This document shows, in pieces, positions 53,575 to 64,000 of a stretch of 64,000 nt of DNA (position 1 is the stretch's first letter; every line of letters starts with the position of its first letter). Made by a program: the position numbers and the translations under genes. Location of the stretch: assembly GCF_000005505.3 (NCBI RefSeq), contig NC_016135.3:7906613-7970612 (forward strand), given 5' to 3'. The notes under the pieces were generated by a model. It saw only the letters and a list, made by a program, of their open reading frames with translations. It ran no database searches and was not told the origin of the DNA. Source of the stretch: Brachypodium distachyon. Lineage: Eukaryota > Streptophyta > Magnoliopsida > Poales > Poaceae.

Positions 53575-54710
53575 TCTTGTTGCCCTTCGAGGCGACGAGG
53601 TACCCCAGCTGCTTACTTATGCGATGTTGCATATCCACTTATGACATAGCCTCATGACTTGCATGTTCTAGGCTTAGACATAGAGGTTGTAAGGCAGCTT
53701 TTTTGATGTGCTTTATGCTTTCCTATGTAGTCAACATTGTCGAGAATGTCAACTTAGCTCGGCATGTATTTTCTTATGTTTTTGCCATGTGGTCAACATT
53801 ATCGGAAATGTTAACTTGGCTCAACATGTGTTCTTTGGAGTACTCTATTTCCTTCTTCGCGAACTACTTTATTTCCTTAGTTTATACAGCTCGCGATCGT
53901 TCGCTATGATCACACTTTTGCGTGATCAATTGCTGTCGCCTTTGGGATACGACTTGGCTTCGGCGCCTTAGGCCATGGTTACGAGCCATGAATCCTAGTA
54001 CCCTGGTGGGGGTCGCTAACGATATGCCGGTAGTGATCCGGACACTTCGACCTGCTGTTCGGGGAAATTCATGCAGAATTCCTCCTCTTCGGACTTCAGG
54101 AAGCTATGCTTTCCCGTGATTATTATGAAGCCTTAACTCGGTTACTATCATGTAGGCCCGTGTGCGACGTCTCGCACGGGGGTAGCACGGTTCTCCGAGG
54201 TAAGTAAGCTCATGCATAATTCGCTTATTTACGATTCTCCTTAAATGCGTTTTAAGGAGCTTCCGGCCCTCGCGGGACTTGGTTCTACTTGGCGGATAGC
54301 TTCGAGGCACGCTAGGATCCACCAAGGAATGGGTCGCTGGTGGCGACTTATGTCCGGAGACATTTTTGGGTGATGCTTGAGCCAACGTAGGCCCTTCGGC
54401 GTCCCTCGGCGAGCAGCACTGGGGCAGCAACTCGGTTTTGGGGATCGTCCCTTCATGACATTACTGTTCGACGGGGTTCCCTTTACGACGGTGGGTCATA
54501 CGAGTGTCTCGTGTCACTCTTTATGAAGGACCTGTTTTATTGATCCCCCGCTTGCTTGTTTTAAGGTATGGCCCGATGGGCACTTACAAGCGTTAAATAG
54601 ACGTGGCCTCATTGGCGCTTATGATCCCTCGAAGTTTCGCAGGGAAGTGGCCGGTTGGGCGCTGATAGTCTTCCTTTGGGAGTGGCGAGGGTCATCCTTG
54701 AGATTCCTCC
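53575..54710. other. Tat-C spacer between the antisense gene and the end of pol
   Basis: This is the tail-to-tail gap of two converging genes. A 49-bp segment (TATGTAGTCAACATTGTCG ...) at 53724-53772 repeats imperfectly at 53788-53836, each with GTCAACATT and AACTTGGCT/AACTTAGCT. I see no gene. Confidence 0.6.
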
Positions 54711-54753
54711 TTAGGCGTAGAAACGCCGGAGTTTGTCGCCGTTCCAGGCATGG

Positions 54754-55765
54754 TGATACGGGTGCGGGTGGCCCGATCTTTCGATGAGATTGATAGCTCT
54801 CAATTTGGGTAGGAGGTGACGTTGACGATCCGACTACGGCCTAGCAGGCAGCGCCTTAGCAATCGATACACCAACTCCAGAGAGTTATTGATCACGCGGG
54901 GGCACGATCAACCTGACCACGAAGGTCTTTGTTCCTGCAAGCAATCGAAGAACAAGCAAGAACAAGATAAATAGCGGATGCAATCTAAAATTGCGAATAT
55001 ACTATATCAAACCAATGTCTCAACGAGACGATAAGTTGGGGTTCCGAAAACGGTAAAACAGGTGGTCTAACCGACACACGCGATTACACGAAGTAGTAGC
55101 AATGGCTAACTTTTAACTAAACAAAACCCAAGGCGCCTTAGGGGGGCTCATGGGGTATATAAAGGAGGAGGGAGAGATATTTTCGTCCACCTTGAATAAG
55201 GAGTCCGAAATCCAACTCTATCTCTAACTTTCCTAACAAACTACAACTCTTTAGGAAACAGAAAAGCAGATCCGTCAGCTTGTTTTGTCCGCCACGGTCA
55301 GCACGAGTCGAATCTCTTGATGGGGCCAGATCCTTTGGAAAGGTCTTGTAATTACCTTTCCAACAAGTACTTGTTTGCTTGATTTGGACTCCGGATGCGG
55401 CCTGGGTGATTAAAACAAATTCGGGTCTCCTGACAGCTCGGACCCGAATCAGATTCAACTTTAATTCGTGATATCTTTCTCTAGCAAGCTCTGAATCATG
55501 TGCCGTTTGATTTGTTGGAAAGTAGACTTGATAGGCTTCACTTTGAATCTCCCTTTGCAGGCTATCACACTTCATCTTCACTTTGGACTTGTAAAGTTCA
55601 ATAAGATGCCTACATAATAAGATTACACAAGATAGTAGCTCCGCCTCTTTGCAAGTAACATATTGAAAACATTTTGTAATTGAATTCACCTGATTATAAT
55701 TGTTATTAGATACACCAACAATTAGGGTTCTAATGGTTGTATCCATGGTTAGCATGTCCATATCA
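54754..55765 (-). repeat. 3' LTR of the full-length gag-only element
   Basis: 1012 bp, TGATACGGG to CATATCA on the plus strand. A TATATAAAGG lies at about 55157 (plus reading; TTTATATA on the minus). The gag stop codon lies inside this LTR at 55749-55751. The polypurine tract AAGAAAGGGAGGA (minus) is at 55766-55778. Confidence 0.95.
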
Positions 55766-57308
55766 TCCTCCCTTTCTTGAAAGGAAACCGTCCTCGGCGT
55801 CGTTTGTGCTGAAAAGAGACTGACAAAATAGACAAAGTGTGTGCATGGTATATGTATATGTCATCAATTTTAACTCCACTCCCATGCTGCACATTCGATG
55901 TTTCACATAAATAAAACTCATAATAGTTCAAAAGATTAATAGTCATATTCCAACGGCAAGTATCACATTTTAATTTGTAATTCTCATCATTAAACCATCC
56001 TAATGGAGGTGAACAATAATTCAAAATTACCAAATGGCGAGTTACAATATGCGTCAATGTGCAATCATGCCACAAGTTATTTGTCATACAACTATCACCA
56101 ATATTAGAGGTCATATCAAAATGATTGAGCATATGCCAAATATTGTTGTCTCTCAAATCAAGAAAGTTATCACAAGCAATGCAAATCTGATGCACCAAAA
56201 ATTTATTGTTGACATCATGTTCTCCAATTAATTGAATAGCGTATCCATGGGCATTAGCAAAAGATTTTGAAATTGTTAACTCAGAAACTTTATCCATTGC
56301 ATGTGACAAATATATAGGTGCATCAAGTTTAATAAAACACAAAGAATTATTAGGTGGATCGTTCTCAATCACTCCATGTGTAATTAACTCGACACAACCT
56401 AAACCAAATTTATCTACATCACATGCTTCTCCCAAAACATTAGCTATTTCCTCACAATATTCATTCTCATCAATATCAAAATTAATATGTGCACTCAAAT
56501 CATTAGAAGAATTAATTTCAGCAGTAGGTGCACTCAAATCAGCATGTAAATCAACAATTTCACATGGTGCAGAAAATTCAACATGTATCTCATTTATTTC
56601 GTCACATGTCATATTTAGTTCAGGAACACAATCATCTTTATCTTTACCTTGTGGGCTCGACTCATTTGTAGTAGACCCTCGCTGTAATTTCCTCTCAACT
56701 TTACGAGCAAGATTAAGCAAACACAAAAGAGAGTCGTATTTTCCATATTCAATCATGTAAGAAATATCAAAGTTAAGCCCACAATAAAACCTATCCATTT
56801 TTCTTTGTTCGGTTTCATCTAAACCAGATCGCAAGGTTATAATTTGGAACTCATTGTAGTAATCATCAACAGTTTTATCATCTTGTGCCAAACGTCGTAA
56901 TTTTGAACGCAACTTAAAAGCATAACTAAAAGGGACATATTTTTCTCTCATGATTTTCTTCATATCAACGCAAGTGTGGGGAATTTTCTTTTCTCTAACT
57001 ATCTCATTCCACCAAGATAAAGCAGCAAAAGTAAATTTACTACTAGCAATTTGAACCTTGCGACTATCAAGTACATGGAAGCATGTGAATTGTGCAGTTA
57101 AAGCTAGCTCCCAATCTATATACATTTCAGCATCATTTTTCCCCTCAAAGAAAGGTACACACAATTTAATTGTATTAGAAGGATTGTTTTGTACCGTTGC
57201 CATGGCATTATCAACAAGAGACGTGGAGGATGGCCGTGGTGAAAAGCACTCATCGCGGTCGCGGGATAGCATCGGTCTAGTTGCCATGCTTCGTGTAAGT
57301 CCTGTCAT
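55749..57308 (-). CDS. gag: Gag-like protein of the gag-only element (519 aa, intact)
   Basis: The ATG at 57308 gives 519 codons without a stop. Residues about 45-215 form a Retrotrans_gag capsid-type domain: FFEGKNDAEMYIDWELAL, ALSWWNEIVREKK, an MREKYVPFSY block and DDYYNEFQIITLRSGL, most like chromovirus gags. There is no CCHC knuckle. Residues about 230-290 are acidic with three loose SAP/SAH repeats. The C-terminal about 220 residues match no family I know and are rich in Cys and His (CMTNNLWHDC ... HIVTRH, KCDTCRW). The end is basic (QHKRRRGRFPFKKGR) and the stop lies in the 3' LTR. It probably builds particles whose enzymes come from another element. Confidence 0.85.
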   Translation of the reverse strand: MTGLTRSMATRPMLSRDRDECFSPRPSSTSLVDNAMATVQNNPSNTIKLCVPFFEGKNDAEMYIDWELALTAQFTCFHVLDSRKVQIASSKFTFAALSWWNEIVREKKIPHTCVDMKKIMREKYVPFSYAFKLRSKLRRLAQDDKTVDDYYNEFQIITLRSGLDETEQRKMDRFYCGLNFDISYMIEYGKYDSLLCLLNLARKVERKLQRGSTTNESSPQGKDKDDCVPELNMTCDEINEIHVEFSAPCEIVDLHADLSAPTAEINSSNDLSAHINFDIDENEYCEEIANVLGEACDVDKFGLGCVELITHGVIENDPPNNSLCFIKLDAPIYLSHAMDKVSELTISKSFANAHGYAIQLIGEHDVNNKFLVHQICIACDNFLDLRDNNIWHMLNHFDMTSNIGDSCMTNNLWHDCTLTHIVTRHLVILNYCSPPLGWFNDENYKLKCDTCRWNMTINLLNYYEFYLCETSNVQHGSGVKIDDIYIYHAHTLSILSVSFQHKRRRGRFPFKKGRMIWTC

Positions 57309-58904
57309 GGTTAGTAAAAAACAAGAAACAAATCACAGTAATATGTTCCTATCAACTACTAGGATGTGGCTACAAGTCGCTCAACTCTCAAGCTAAAAAT
57401 CAAGTTCTTACAAGTTCTTACCATGCAAAACAGGAAGGTGATGGCCAGCGGTGTGACCAAGCCGTCCGAATATTAAATGTATCGATGCCTCGGTAACAAA
57501 CCAACCTAGGTGTAGAATCTGTGGAGCTTGGAGGCTTTTGTGAGTAGCAAGGAATAGCAAATAATCAAATCAGCAATGCAAAGTTGAAAATATGCTCAAT
57601 AATGCTAGTCCTAGCTGCTGGAGTCGATAAGAACGAATTACAGAAATAATCTAAGCCTAGATACTGAAGAAGGTAGGATAGAAAGATCAAAAGATGGCAC
57701 AACAAGTAAATCCCTGGGATTTTTTTTCTTTTTTTTTCTTTTTGTGGCCTTCTGTTTGGCTTCTTATTCTTTTCTTCTTCTTCTTTTTTCTTTTTTTTTA
57801 ACCCCAGAAACTCACGCAAAAGAAGGACCGGAAAACTGTACGTCGGTCTGTCGAAGAACAGCAAAGGCTGCAGTAAGAAAAATTCAGAAAAATATGGAAA
57901 AATATGGGTTAGAAGCATATCGACACAAGCTTTGTAGCAAGGGCAAGATCACTCAAAACGGATGTCGGACAGTGGAGAAAACTAAGAAACACCGGGCTGC
58001 AGCGACGCCGCAAAACGGATGCAGAAACTTGGAAGCTCCGAAAGTCCACCTTACAAACCAAATTTGAGGGTCAAAGTGCAGGGAAAACCCTGGATCATTC
58101 CTGATGCGCCTCGTCGTGAGCTTTCCAAAAAGTCCAAGAACGTCCAAATCCGAGTTAGTACGCAAAAGATACGCCCGTTTTACTGAACACGGGTCAAACC
58201 CACCCGAAACTAAAATTCTACTCGGACTCGGGTCCGAAACTGACTCGAACTCTTTCTCTTTTTTTTTTCGTTTTCTTTTTCTTTCTTTCCTTTTTTTTTT
58301 CTTTCCTTTCTTTTTTTTTGACAACTTTCCGAACAACTTGATCTCTAAACAAAATTCGATCTATTATGAAAACTTTCCAAAAGCACTCTTGATTGGACTC
58401 GGACTCGAACTTGCGGCTGAAAACTATAACTTGCCGACTCAATGTAGAACTCGATGTAGGACACGGTGTAGGACTCGACGAGGGACTCGGTGTAGGACTC
58501 GATGAGGGACTCGGTGTAGGACTCAAAGAGGGACTCGGTGTAGGACTCGAAGAGAGACTCGGTGAAAGATATGGTGGCGGCGGGAGATTATGGCGGTGGT
58601 GTGGCAGGAACTTTGGCGGCGGAAGATTGATGAAGGAAACCTGCGTCACACGAAGAACAAGAAAACCAAAAGCAAGTTCGATCTAGTAGAAAAAATCTGA
58701 AAAACGATCCAATCTAATCCAGCAACTCGACACGATTAATGCAGCAAAGATTCAACAATGCAAATACTAAAGTGAAAATTGCAAGGCTCAGATTGGTTCT
58801 AGGACAAGATAACTAATTCTAATTTTTGTTTGGCTTTTTCTGGACGATAGGTAAAAACAGATCTAAACTAGGGATAAACTGGAAAAATCTCACTGAGCAA
58901 CCTT
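57309..58904 (-). other. Leader of the gag-only element, with two candidate leader ORFs
   Basis: About 1.6 kb separates primer site and gag. Minus-strand ORF 58649-58218 (143 codons) has the same Pro/Ser repeat start as copy 3. Minus ORF 58336-57953 starts MFGKL, has a Lys-rich run coded by an A/G-rich tract, then EFESVSDPSPSRILVSGGFDP. Copy 3 has the same frame at 28447-28184, its Lys run one codon shorter. A second A/G-rich tract lies at about 57720-57800. Coding is unproven. Confidence 0.5.
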
Positions 58905-58906
58905 AA

Positions 58907-58918
58907 GCTCTGATACCA
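58907..58918 (-). other. Primer-binding site of the full-length gag-only element
   Basis: The minus strand reads TGGTATCAGAGC, the exact complement of the initiator-Met tRNA 3' end, two bases after the LTR. Confidence 0.95.
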
Positions 58919-58920
58919 CG

Positions 58921-59931
58921 TGATACGGGTGTGGGTGGCCCGATCTTTCGATGAGATTGATAGCTCTCGATTTGGGTAGGAGGTGACGTTGACGATCCGA
59001 CTACGGCCTAGCAGGCAGCGCCTTAGCAATCGATACACCAACTCCAGAGGGTTATTGATCACGCGGGGGCACAATCAACCTGACCACGAAGGTCTTTGTT
59101 CCTGCAAGCAATCGAAGAACAAGCAAGAACAAGATAAATAGCGGATGCAATCTAAAATTGCGAATATACTATATCAAACCAATGTCTCAACGAGACGATA
59201 AGTTGGGGTTCCGAAAGCGGTAAAACAGGTGGTCTAACCGACACACGCGATTACATGAAGTAGTAGCAATGGCTAACTTTTAACTAAACAAAACCCAAGG
59301 TTCCTTAGGGGGGCTCATGGGGTATATAAAGGAGGAGGGAGAGATATTTTCGTCCACCTTGAATAAGGAGTCCGAAATCCAACTCTATCTCTAACTTTCC
59401 TAACAAACTACAACTCTTTAGGAAACAGAAAAACAGATCTGTCAGCTTGTTTTGTCCGCCACGGTCAGCACGAGTCGAATCTCTTGATGGGGCCAGATCC
59501 GTTGGAAAGGTCTTGTAATTACCTTTCCAACAAGTACTTGTTTGCTTGATTTGGACTCCGGATGCGGCCTGGGTATTAAAACAAATTCGGGTCTCCTGAC
59601 AGCTCGGACCCGAATCGGATTCAACTTTAATTCGTGATATCTTTCTCTAGCAAGCTCCGAATCATGTGCCACTTGATTTGTTGGAAAGTAGACTTGATAG
59701 GCTTCACTTTGAATCTCCCTTTGCAGGCTATCACACTTCATCTTCACTTTGGACTTGTAAAGTTCAATAAGATGCCTACATAATAAGATTACACAAGATA
59801 GTAGCTCCGCCTCTTTGCAAGTAACATATTGAAAACATTTTGTAATTGAATTCACCTGATTATAATTGTTATTAGATACACCAACAATTAGGGTTCTAAT
59901 GGTTGTATCCATGGTTAGCATGTCCATATCA
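58921..59931 (-). repeat. 5' LTR of the full-length gag-only element
   Basis: 1011 bp with the same ends as its partner. On the minus strand it is followed by CG and then the primer site at 58918-58907. Confidence 0.95.
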
Positions 59932-61735
59932 CATGGACGAGGTTTTTCCCTTCCATGTTCTCAAGGTGGTATGCACCGTTGCCCAACACCGCGGCGATGC
60001 GGTATGGTCCTTCCCATTTAGGGTCGAGTTTGCGCTGGAGTTTTGGGTCAACGTTCTTTTTCAGCACGAGGTCTCCTTGGGAGAAAGCTCGATCCCGCAC
60101 CCTCGTGTTGTAGAAGCGTGCGGCGCTCTGCTCGTAGACGGCGTGCCTCATGAGGGCTTTGTCACGAGCTTCTTCCACAAGATCGACGGCCGTCTTGTGA
60201 TGCTCTTCATTTTCGATGAAGGCGAGTGGAGTAGCTTCTGGGATTCTTTCGCCCCAAGGTGAGCGGAACTCTACTTCAGCGGGAAGAACTGCTTCAGCGC
60301 CATACACAAAAGAGAATGGTGTTCGGCCCGTGGAACGGATTACGGAGGTGCGTAGGCCCCAAACCACGCTGGCGAGTTCGTCCCCCCATGCTCCTCTTGC
60401 CTTGCTGGCCGTGTGTTCTACCCTTCGGTGGAGTCCTTGGAGGATTAGTCCATTCGCTCTCTCGCATGCGCCGTTGCTCTTGGGGTAGGCCATGGATGCG
60501 AAGTGCAGCTTGATCTCGAGGCATTCGCAGAATTTAATGAATTCCGCGGAGTCAAACTGTTTGCCGTTGTCCACGCTTAGTTCTCGTGGGACGCCATATC
60601 GACATATGATGTTTTCCCAGAAAAAATTCTGGATGGCCTGTGACGTGATCTTGCCAAGTGGCGCAGCTTCTATCCATTTGGAGAAGTAATCAATCGTCAC
60701 CACGAGGTACTTGCAGCCCCCGATGCATGCGGGGAAAGGCCCGAGAAGGTCCATTCCCCAGCGTGCAAATGGCCAAGTTATTGGAATATTCTTCAGAGTC
60801 GTCACCGGCGCGTGGATGGACTTAGCCATTTTCTGGCAAGCTTCGCATCTTCGCAATATCATGATTGCGTCTTGCACCATGGTGGGCCAATAAAATCCCT
60901 GTCGTAAAGCCTTCACCGCGGTGGCTCTTGGCGCAAGATGATGGCCGCACACTCCGGAGTAGATCTCCTGGATGAGCTCAGCCCCCTTGTCGAGGGTTAT
61001 GCACTTGAGTAGTGCGGCTGCACCCTTCTTGTAAAGGATGCCATCGAGGAGGACGTACATTTTTGCTTTTGCAAGCAAAGTTTTGGTGCTCGAGCCTTCT
61101 GCCTCCTCGTCCACCTCTCTTTTCAGGGTGCGGATAATTGGCGTCATCCAAGAGGGTGGATTGTTGATGACCATGCTAGCCTTCAAAGTTTCGTCAGGGT
61201 CATCGGCTTCTTCTCCTATGGAAGGGACGCGGATCACCTCGAAGAATGCGCCGGGTGGCAAAGGTTCCTTGGAACCGGCCATTCGGGCCAATCTGTCGGC
61301 GAGGTGGTTTTCTCCTCGTGGGATGCGTCGCGCCTCCATGCCTAGGAAGTACCGTTCCATCTTGCGAACTTCTTCAATGTACTTCTTCATCCTTTCATCA
61401 AGGCATTGATATGACTTGTCCACTTGGTTTATCACCAGTTGGGAGTCACCTTGGATGAGGAGGCGTCGAACACCCATGGCCTTAGCCAACCGGAGTCCGA
61501 GTAGGAGCGCTTCGTACTCCGCCATGTTGTTGGTTGCATTGAAGTCGAGGTGGGCGGCGTACTCCAGGATCTTCCCTTCCGGGCTGATGAGTACGACTCC
61601 AGCCTCGACACCGTTGAGGCGCTTGGAGCCGTCAAACCTCACTATCCAGTGCGGTTCGGGGGGCTCGGCCTTGGGCGACGTTTCTTTGGGTGGGGCTTGC
61701 GGCGCATGCCACTCGGCCACGAAGTCGGCGAGGAC

Positions 61736-63358
61736 CTAGGATTTTATAGCCGTTCTCGCGGTAAGCTCCAGCGAGAAGGGAGCCAGTTCCATTGCCCATT
61801 TGGCGATTCTCCCGGTGGCTTCCTTGTTGCCGAAGACTTCTTTGAGGGGGAATGTCGTCGGCACCATAATGGTGTGGCCCATGAAGTAATGACGGAGCTT
61901 TCGAGAGGCCATGAGGAGGGCATACGCAATCTTCTCGATCTGCGTGTATCGACTCTTTCCTCCTCCCAAAGCTTCGCTCACGTAATACACCGGGCGCTGC
62001 GACCCATCTTCTTCCTTCACGAGGGCAGCACTCACGGCGACTGGAGTCGCGGCGAGGTACAGGAGCAAATGCTCTCCCTGCTTCGGGCTTGTGAGGAGTG
62101 GAGGAGTCGACAAATAGGCGTTGAGTTCCTCAAACGCCCTTTGAGCTTCGTCGGTCCACTCAAAGTTGTTGAGGCCCTTTAGGACTTTGAAAAAGGGAAG
62201 ACCCTTCTCGGCTGATCGGGTGACGAATCGTCCTAATGCCGCCATCCTCTCTGCTAGGCACTGTACATCTTTGACGGAGCGAGGGGGCTCCATCTCTAGG
62301 ATGGCCCGGATTTTTTCCGGGTTGGCCTCGATTCCTCGTTGGGAGACGAGGAAACCCAAGAGCTTTCCTCCTCGGACTCCGAATGCGCATTTCTCGGGAT
62401 TGAGCTTCACGCCGTATTTGCGGAGGTTGTTGAAGGTTTCCTGCAGGTCTTCGGGATGGGTACTCGCCGCTTGACTTTTGATGACGGCGTCATCAACATA
62501 GAGTTCAGCGTTTCTCCCCAATTGCTCTTTGAGGATAAGGCTGACGAGGCGTTGGAAAGTCGCACCGGCGTTCCTCAACCCAAAAGGCATTCTGCGATAC
62601 CAGAAGGTGCCAATGGGAGTGATGAAGCTGGTCTTCTCTTCGTCTTCCTTCGCCATGTGGACTTGGTGATACCCTGAATAGGCGTCCAAGAAGCTTAACC
62701 TCTCGCATCCCGCCGTGAAGTCGACTAGCTGGTCGATTCGTGGGAGAGGGTAGTCGTCCTTGGGGCATGCCTTGTTCAGGTCGGTGAAGTCGACACACAT
62801 TCGCCATTTGCCGTTGGCTTTTTTCACCAAGACCGGATTGGCCAACCACTCGGGGTGCCAAACTTCTCGGATGAGTCCAGCCTTTGAGAGCTTTGCAATT
62901 TCTTGCTTGATGACCTCGCTTCGCTCCGCGGAGAGTTTCTGGAGTTTCTGCTTCACGGGCGCCTTGTCGGGCCTTACGGCGAGTCGATGCTCCATGACAT
63001 CACGCGAGACTCCTCCCATGTCGGAGAGGGACCAAGCGAAAAGGTCGGAGTTTTCCCGGAGCAGGTCGATGAGCTTCTTCTCAAGTTCGATCGAGAGGTC
63101 GGCTCCGATCTTCACGATGCGCGTGGCGTCGTTGTCGGAGACGCGTATCTCCTTAAGCTCTCCCTTAGGAAGAGGCTTAGGGATGTAGCATTCCGGGTGA
63201 TCGGACTTGGACTCCCCTGCTCCCGAGAGCATGTGGACGCTTTTGGACGCTTCTCCCTTCTCGGCGCACTTAGTCTCGTGGCGATATAGTGTCTTCCTAT
63301 CGGAGGATTGTTCACCACGGATCGTGATCACGCCTTTGGGCCCAGGATCTTCATGCAT
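61736..63358 (-). pseudogene. pol: Tat-C reverse transcriptase and RNase H
   Basis: The frame is open for 540 codons on the minus strand. The RT fingers carry WRMCVDFTDLNKACPKD, followed by SFLDAYSGYHQV and MPFGLRNAGATFQR, with the catalytic YVDD near 62510-62500. Gypsy-type RNase H follows (LLLYLAAT near 62060, and the LRHYF block near 61890). The ORF ends with TAG at 61738-61736 exactly where the conserved linker SQVLADF should continue, so a Gln codon became a stop; the downstream part is in the same frame. The upstream join to protease needs a one-base shift. Apart from these two lesions the enzyme looks complete. Confidence 0.9.
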
Positions 63359-64000
63359 AGGAAGTTGTGGTGGACGGCAGCGCAGAGGCGGTTCAGGGTC
63401 GTCCTGCCGAGGATGGCGTTGAAGGAGGCCTCCATGTCCACCACATCGAAGCGTACGAGCTCGGTCCGATGATTAGTGGCATCCCCGAAGGTTGTGAGTA
63501 GCTCAATTTGGCCGAGCGGCTGGATGGACTTGCCGGGGACGAAGCCGGTTAGGGGGTAAAGTGACGGTTGCAAGGAACCGTTCTTGTATCCTCCTTGCGG
63601 CTCCATCAGCCTTTTCAGTGTGCTCAGGTACAAGATGTTGGCAGAGCTTTCGCCGTCCACGAGTATTTTCTTGAGCTCGCAATTTGAGACGATGGCCGTC
63701 ACAAAGAGGGCGTCGTCGTGTGGGAAGCGTATCCCCTTAGCGTCTTCTTCGGTGAAGGAAATGGGTACACTCGCCCACTTGGGTGGTGGTGTTGAAGTGA
63801 AGGTTCCGACGACGTTGACTTCGCGCGCATACTCCTTGCGCTGTCTTTTTGATCCTTGGCCTGTGGCGGAGCCCCCGAGTATCACCCCGACATGGTGAGC
63901 GGGTTCTTGAAATGGGAGGTTCTCTTCCTTGGGCGCAGGGTCGGCAAGGATGACGTTGGCGGGCCTCGAGTGCCTTCTCGTCCTTGCGTCGGGCCTGCAT
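63328..64000 (-). pseudogene. gag-pro: Tat-C gag end and aspartic protease, running off the window
   Basis: On the minus strand one frame is open from the window edge to TGA or equivalent at 63328. It includes RPANVILADPAPKEEN, then REVNVVG, PISFTEEDAKGI, and the protease active region. The motif reads VDGESSANILY (63660-63630), where Tat proteases usually have DGGSS or DGSS. The Glu codon complement is at 63649-63651. The end (FLCMKILGPKA) leaves the frame one base before the RT ORF starts, and a single lost base near 63345 would explain it. Gag proper is outside the window. Confidence 0.8.

Larger units (their letters stand above)
54754..59931 (-). mobile_element. Full-length gag-only LTR retrotransposon (TR-GAG-like), copy 5/6
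   Basis: The 5178-bp element has two about 1.01-kb LTRs, a perfect initiator-Met primer site, a long leader, one intact gag-like ORF and a polypurine tract, flanked by a perfect TSD, CATGG, at 54749-54753 and 59932-59936. No protease, RT, RNase H or integrase is present. By eye the LTRs differ at about 15 sites and one indel. It lies in the last codons of Tat-C pol, in the same orientation. It fits the TR-GAG class of non-autonomous elements. Confidence 0.95.
54711..61735 (-). pseudogene. pol: Tat-C second RNase H and integrase, split by a gag-only element
   Basis: On the minus strand, after a TAG at 61738-61736, the frame runs open to about 59937, is cut by the gag-only element, and resumes at 54748 to end at TAA 54713-54711 (last residues FYA). 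Plant aRNH: FDGS near 61640, NNMAEYEAL near 61520 and GDSQLVINQ near 61440. Integrase: HHCC (CGHHLAP ... CEAC, about 60950-60840), first Asp in GMDLLGPFP (about 60750), second in SVDNGKQFDS (about 60570), Glu in NGACERAN (about 60460). Apart from the insert no stop is seen across some 600 codons. I see no chromodomain, as expected for Tat. Confidence 0.88.
41309..64000 (-). mobile_element. Tat-C: Tat-lineage gypsy element, 5' part outside window
   Basis: Minus-strand order from the right edge: gag end and protease, RT, RNase H, second RNase H, integrase (stop at 54711), spacer, then the antisense gene on the plus strand (41309-53574). The 3' LTR should lie left of 41309 and was not delimited. 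Nested inside are Tat-D (in aORF exon 1), a gag-only solo LTR (in aORF) and a full-length gag-only element (in the last codons of pol). Its pol is the best preserved in the window. Confidence 0.85.

Overview
The window looks like intergenic DNA from a large grass genome, probably Poaceae. It is a nest of LTR retrotransposons inside one another, and I find no host gene, rRNA, tRNA or CRISPR array. The evidence is plant-type Ty3/gypsy polyproteins of the Tekay (chromodomain) and Tat lineages, a SIRE-type Copia fragment, a gag-only LTR family, long GC-rich LTRs, and many 5-bp target-site duplications (TSDs) that can be read directly.

Left nest (1-31093). A reverse-oriented Tekay LTR fragment (30097-31093) is the oldest visible layer. 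Tat-B (plus strand, 14721-30096) abuts it. Tat-B contains Tat-A (plus, 10447-14715, inserted in the Tat-B gag region), a SIRE solo LTR (14864-16073), a SIRE internal fragment (about 16626-18284), a truncated Tekay LTR (23262-26046) and a truncated gag-only element (28059-30066) in its 3' LTR. Tekay-1 (1-10446) sits in an intron of Tat-A's antisense gene. Tekay-1 is itself split by two solo LTRs of the gag-only family (3332-4374 and 5303-6344).

Right nest (31094-64000). Tekay-2 (31094-40029) has a 3.8-kb 5' LTR, an extra ORF ahead of gag, and a pol deleted for reverse transcriptase and RNase H. Its 3' LTR breaks at about 40029. Beyond that lies Tat-C (minus strand, running off the right edge), with a nearly intact pol and an antisense gene. 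Tat-C holds the complete non-autonomous element Tat-D (41397-50025, TSD GCGGG), a gag-only solo LTR (50721-51715, TSD GCACG) and a full-length gag-only element (54754-59931, TSD CATGG).

Four themes stand out. First, every Tat element here carries an antisense gene (called aORF below) with GT-AG introns and a Transposase_28-like N-terminal domain; TATA-like boxes precede at least two of them. Second, the Tekay elements carry an ORF upstream of gag that in Tekay-2 has a double-stranded-RNA-binding-like pattern. Third, a gag-only family has inserted at least five times. Fourth, decay is dominated by glutamine and arginine codons turned to stops, as expected of methylated, silenced repeats. Element names (Tekay-1, Tat-A and so on) are labels for this window only.
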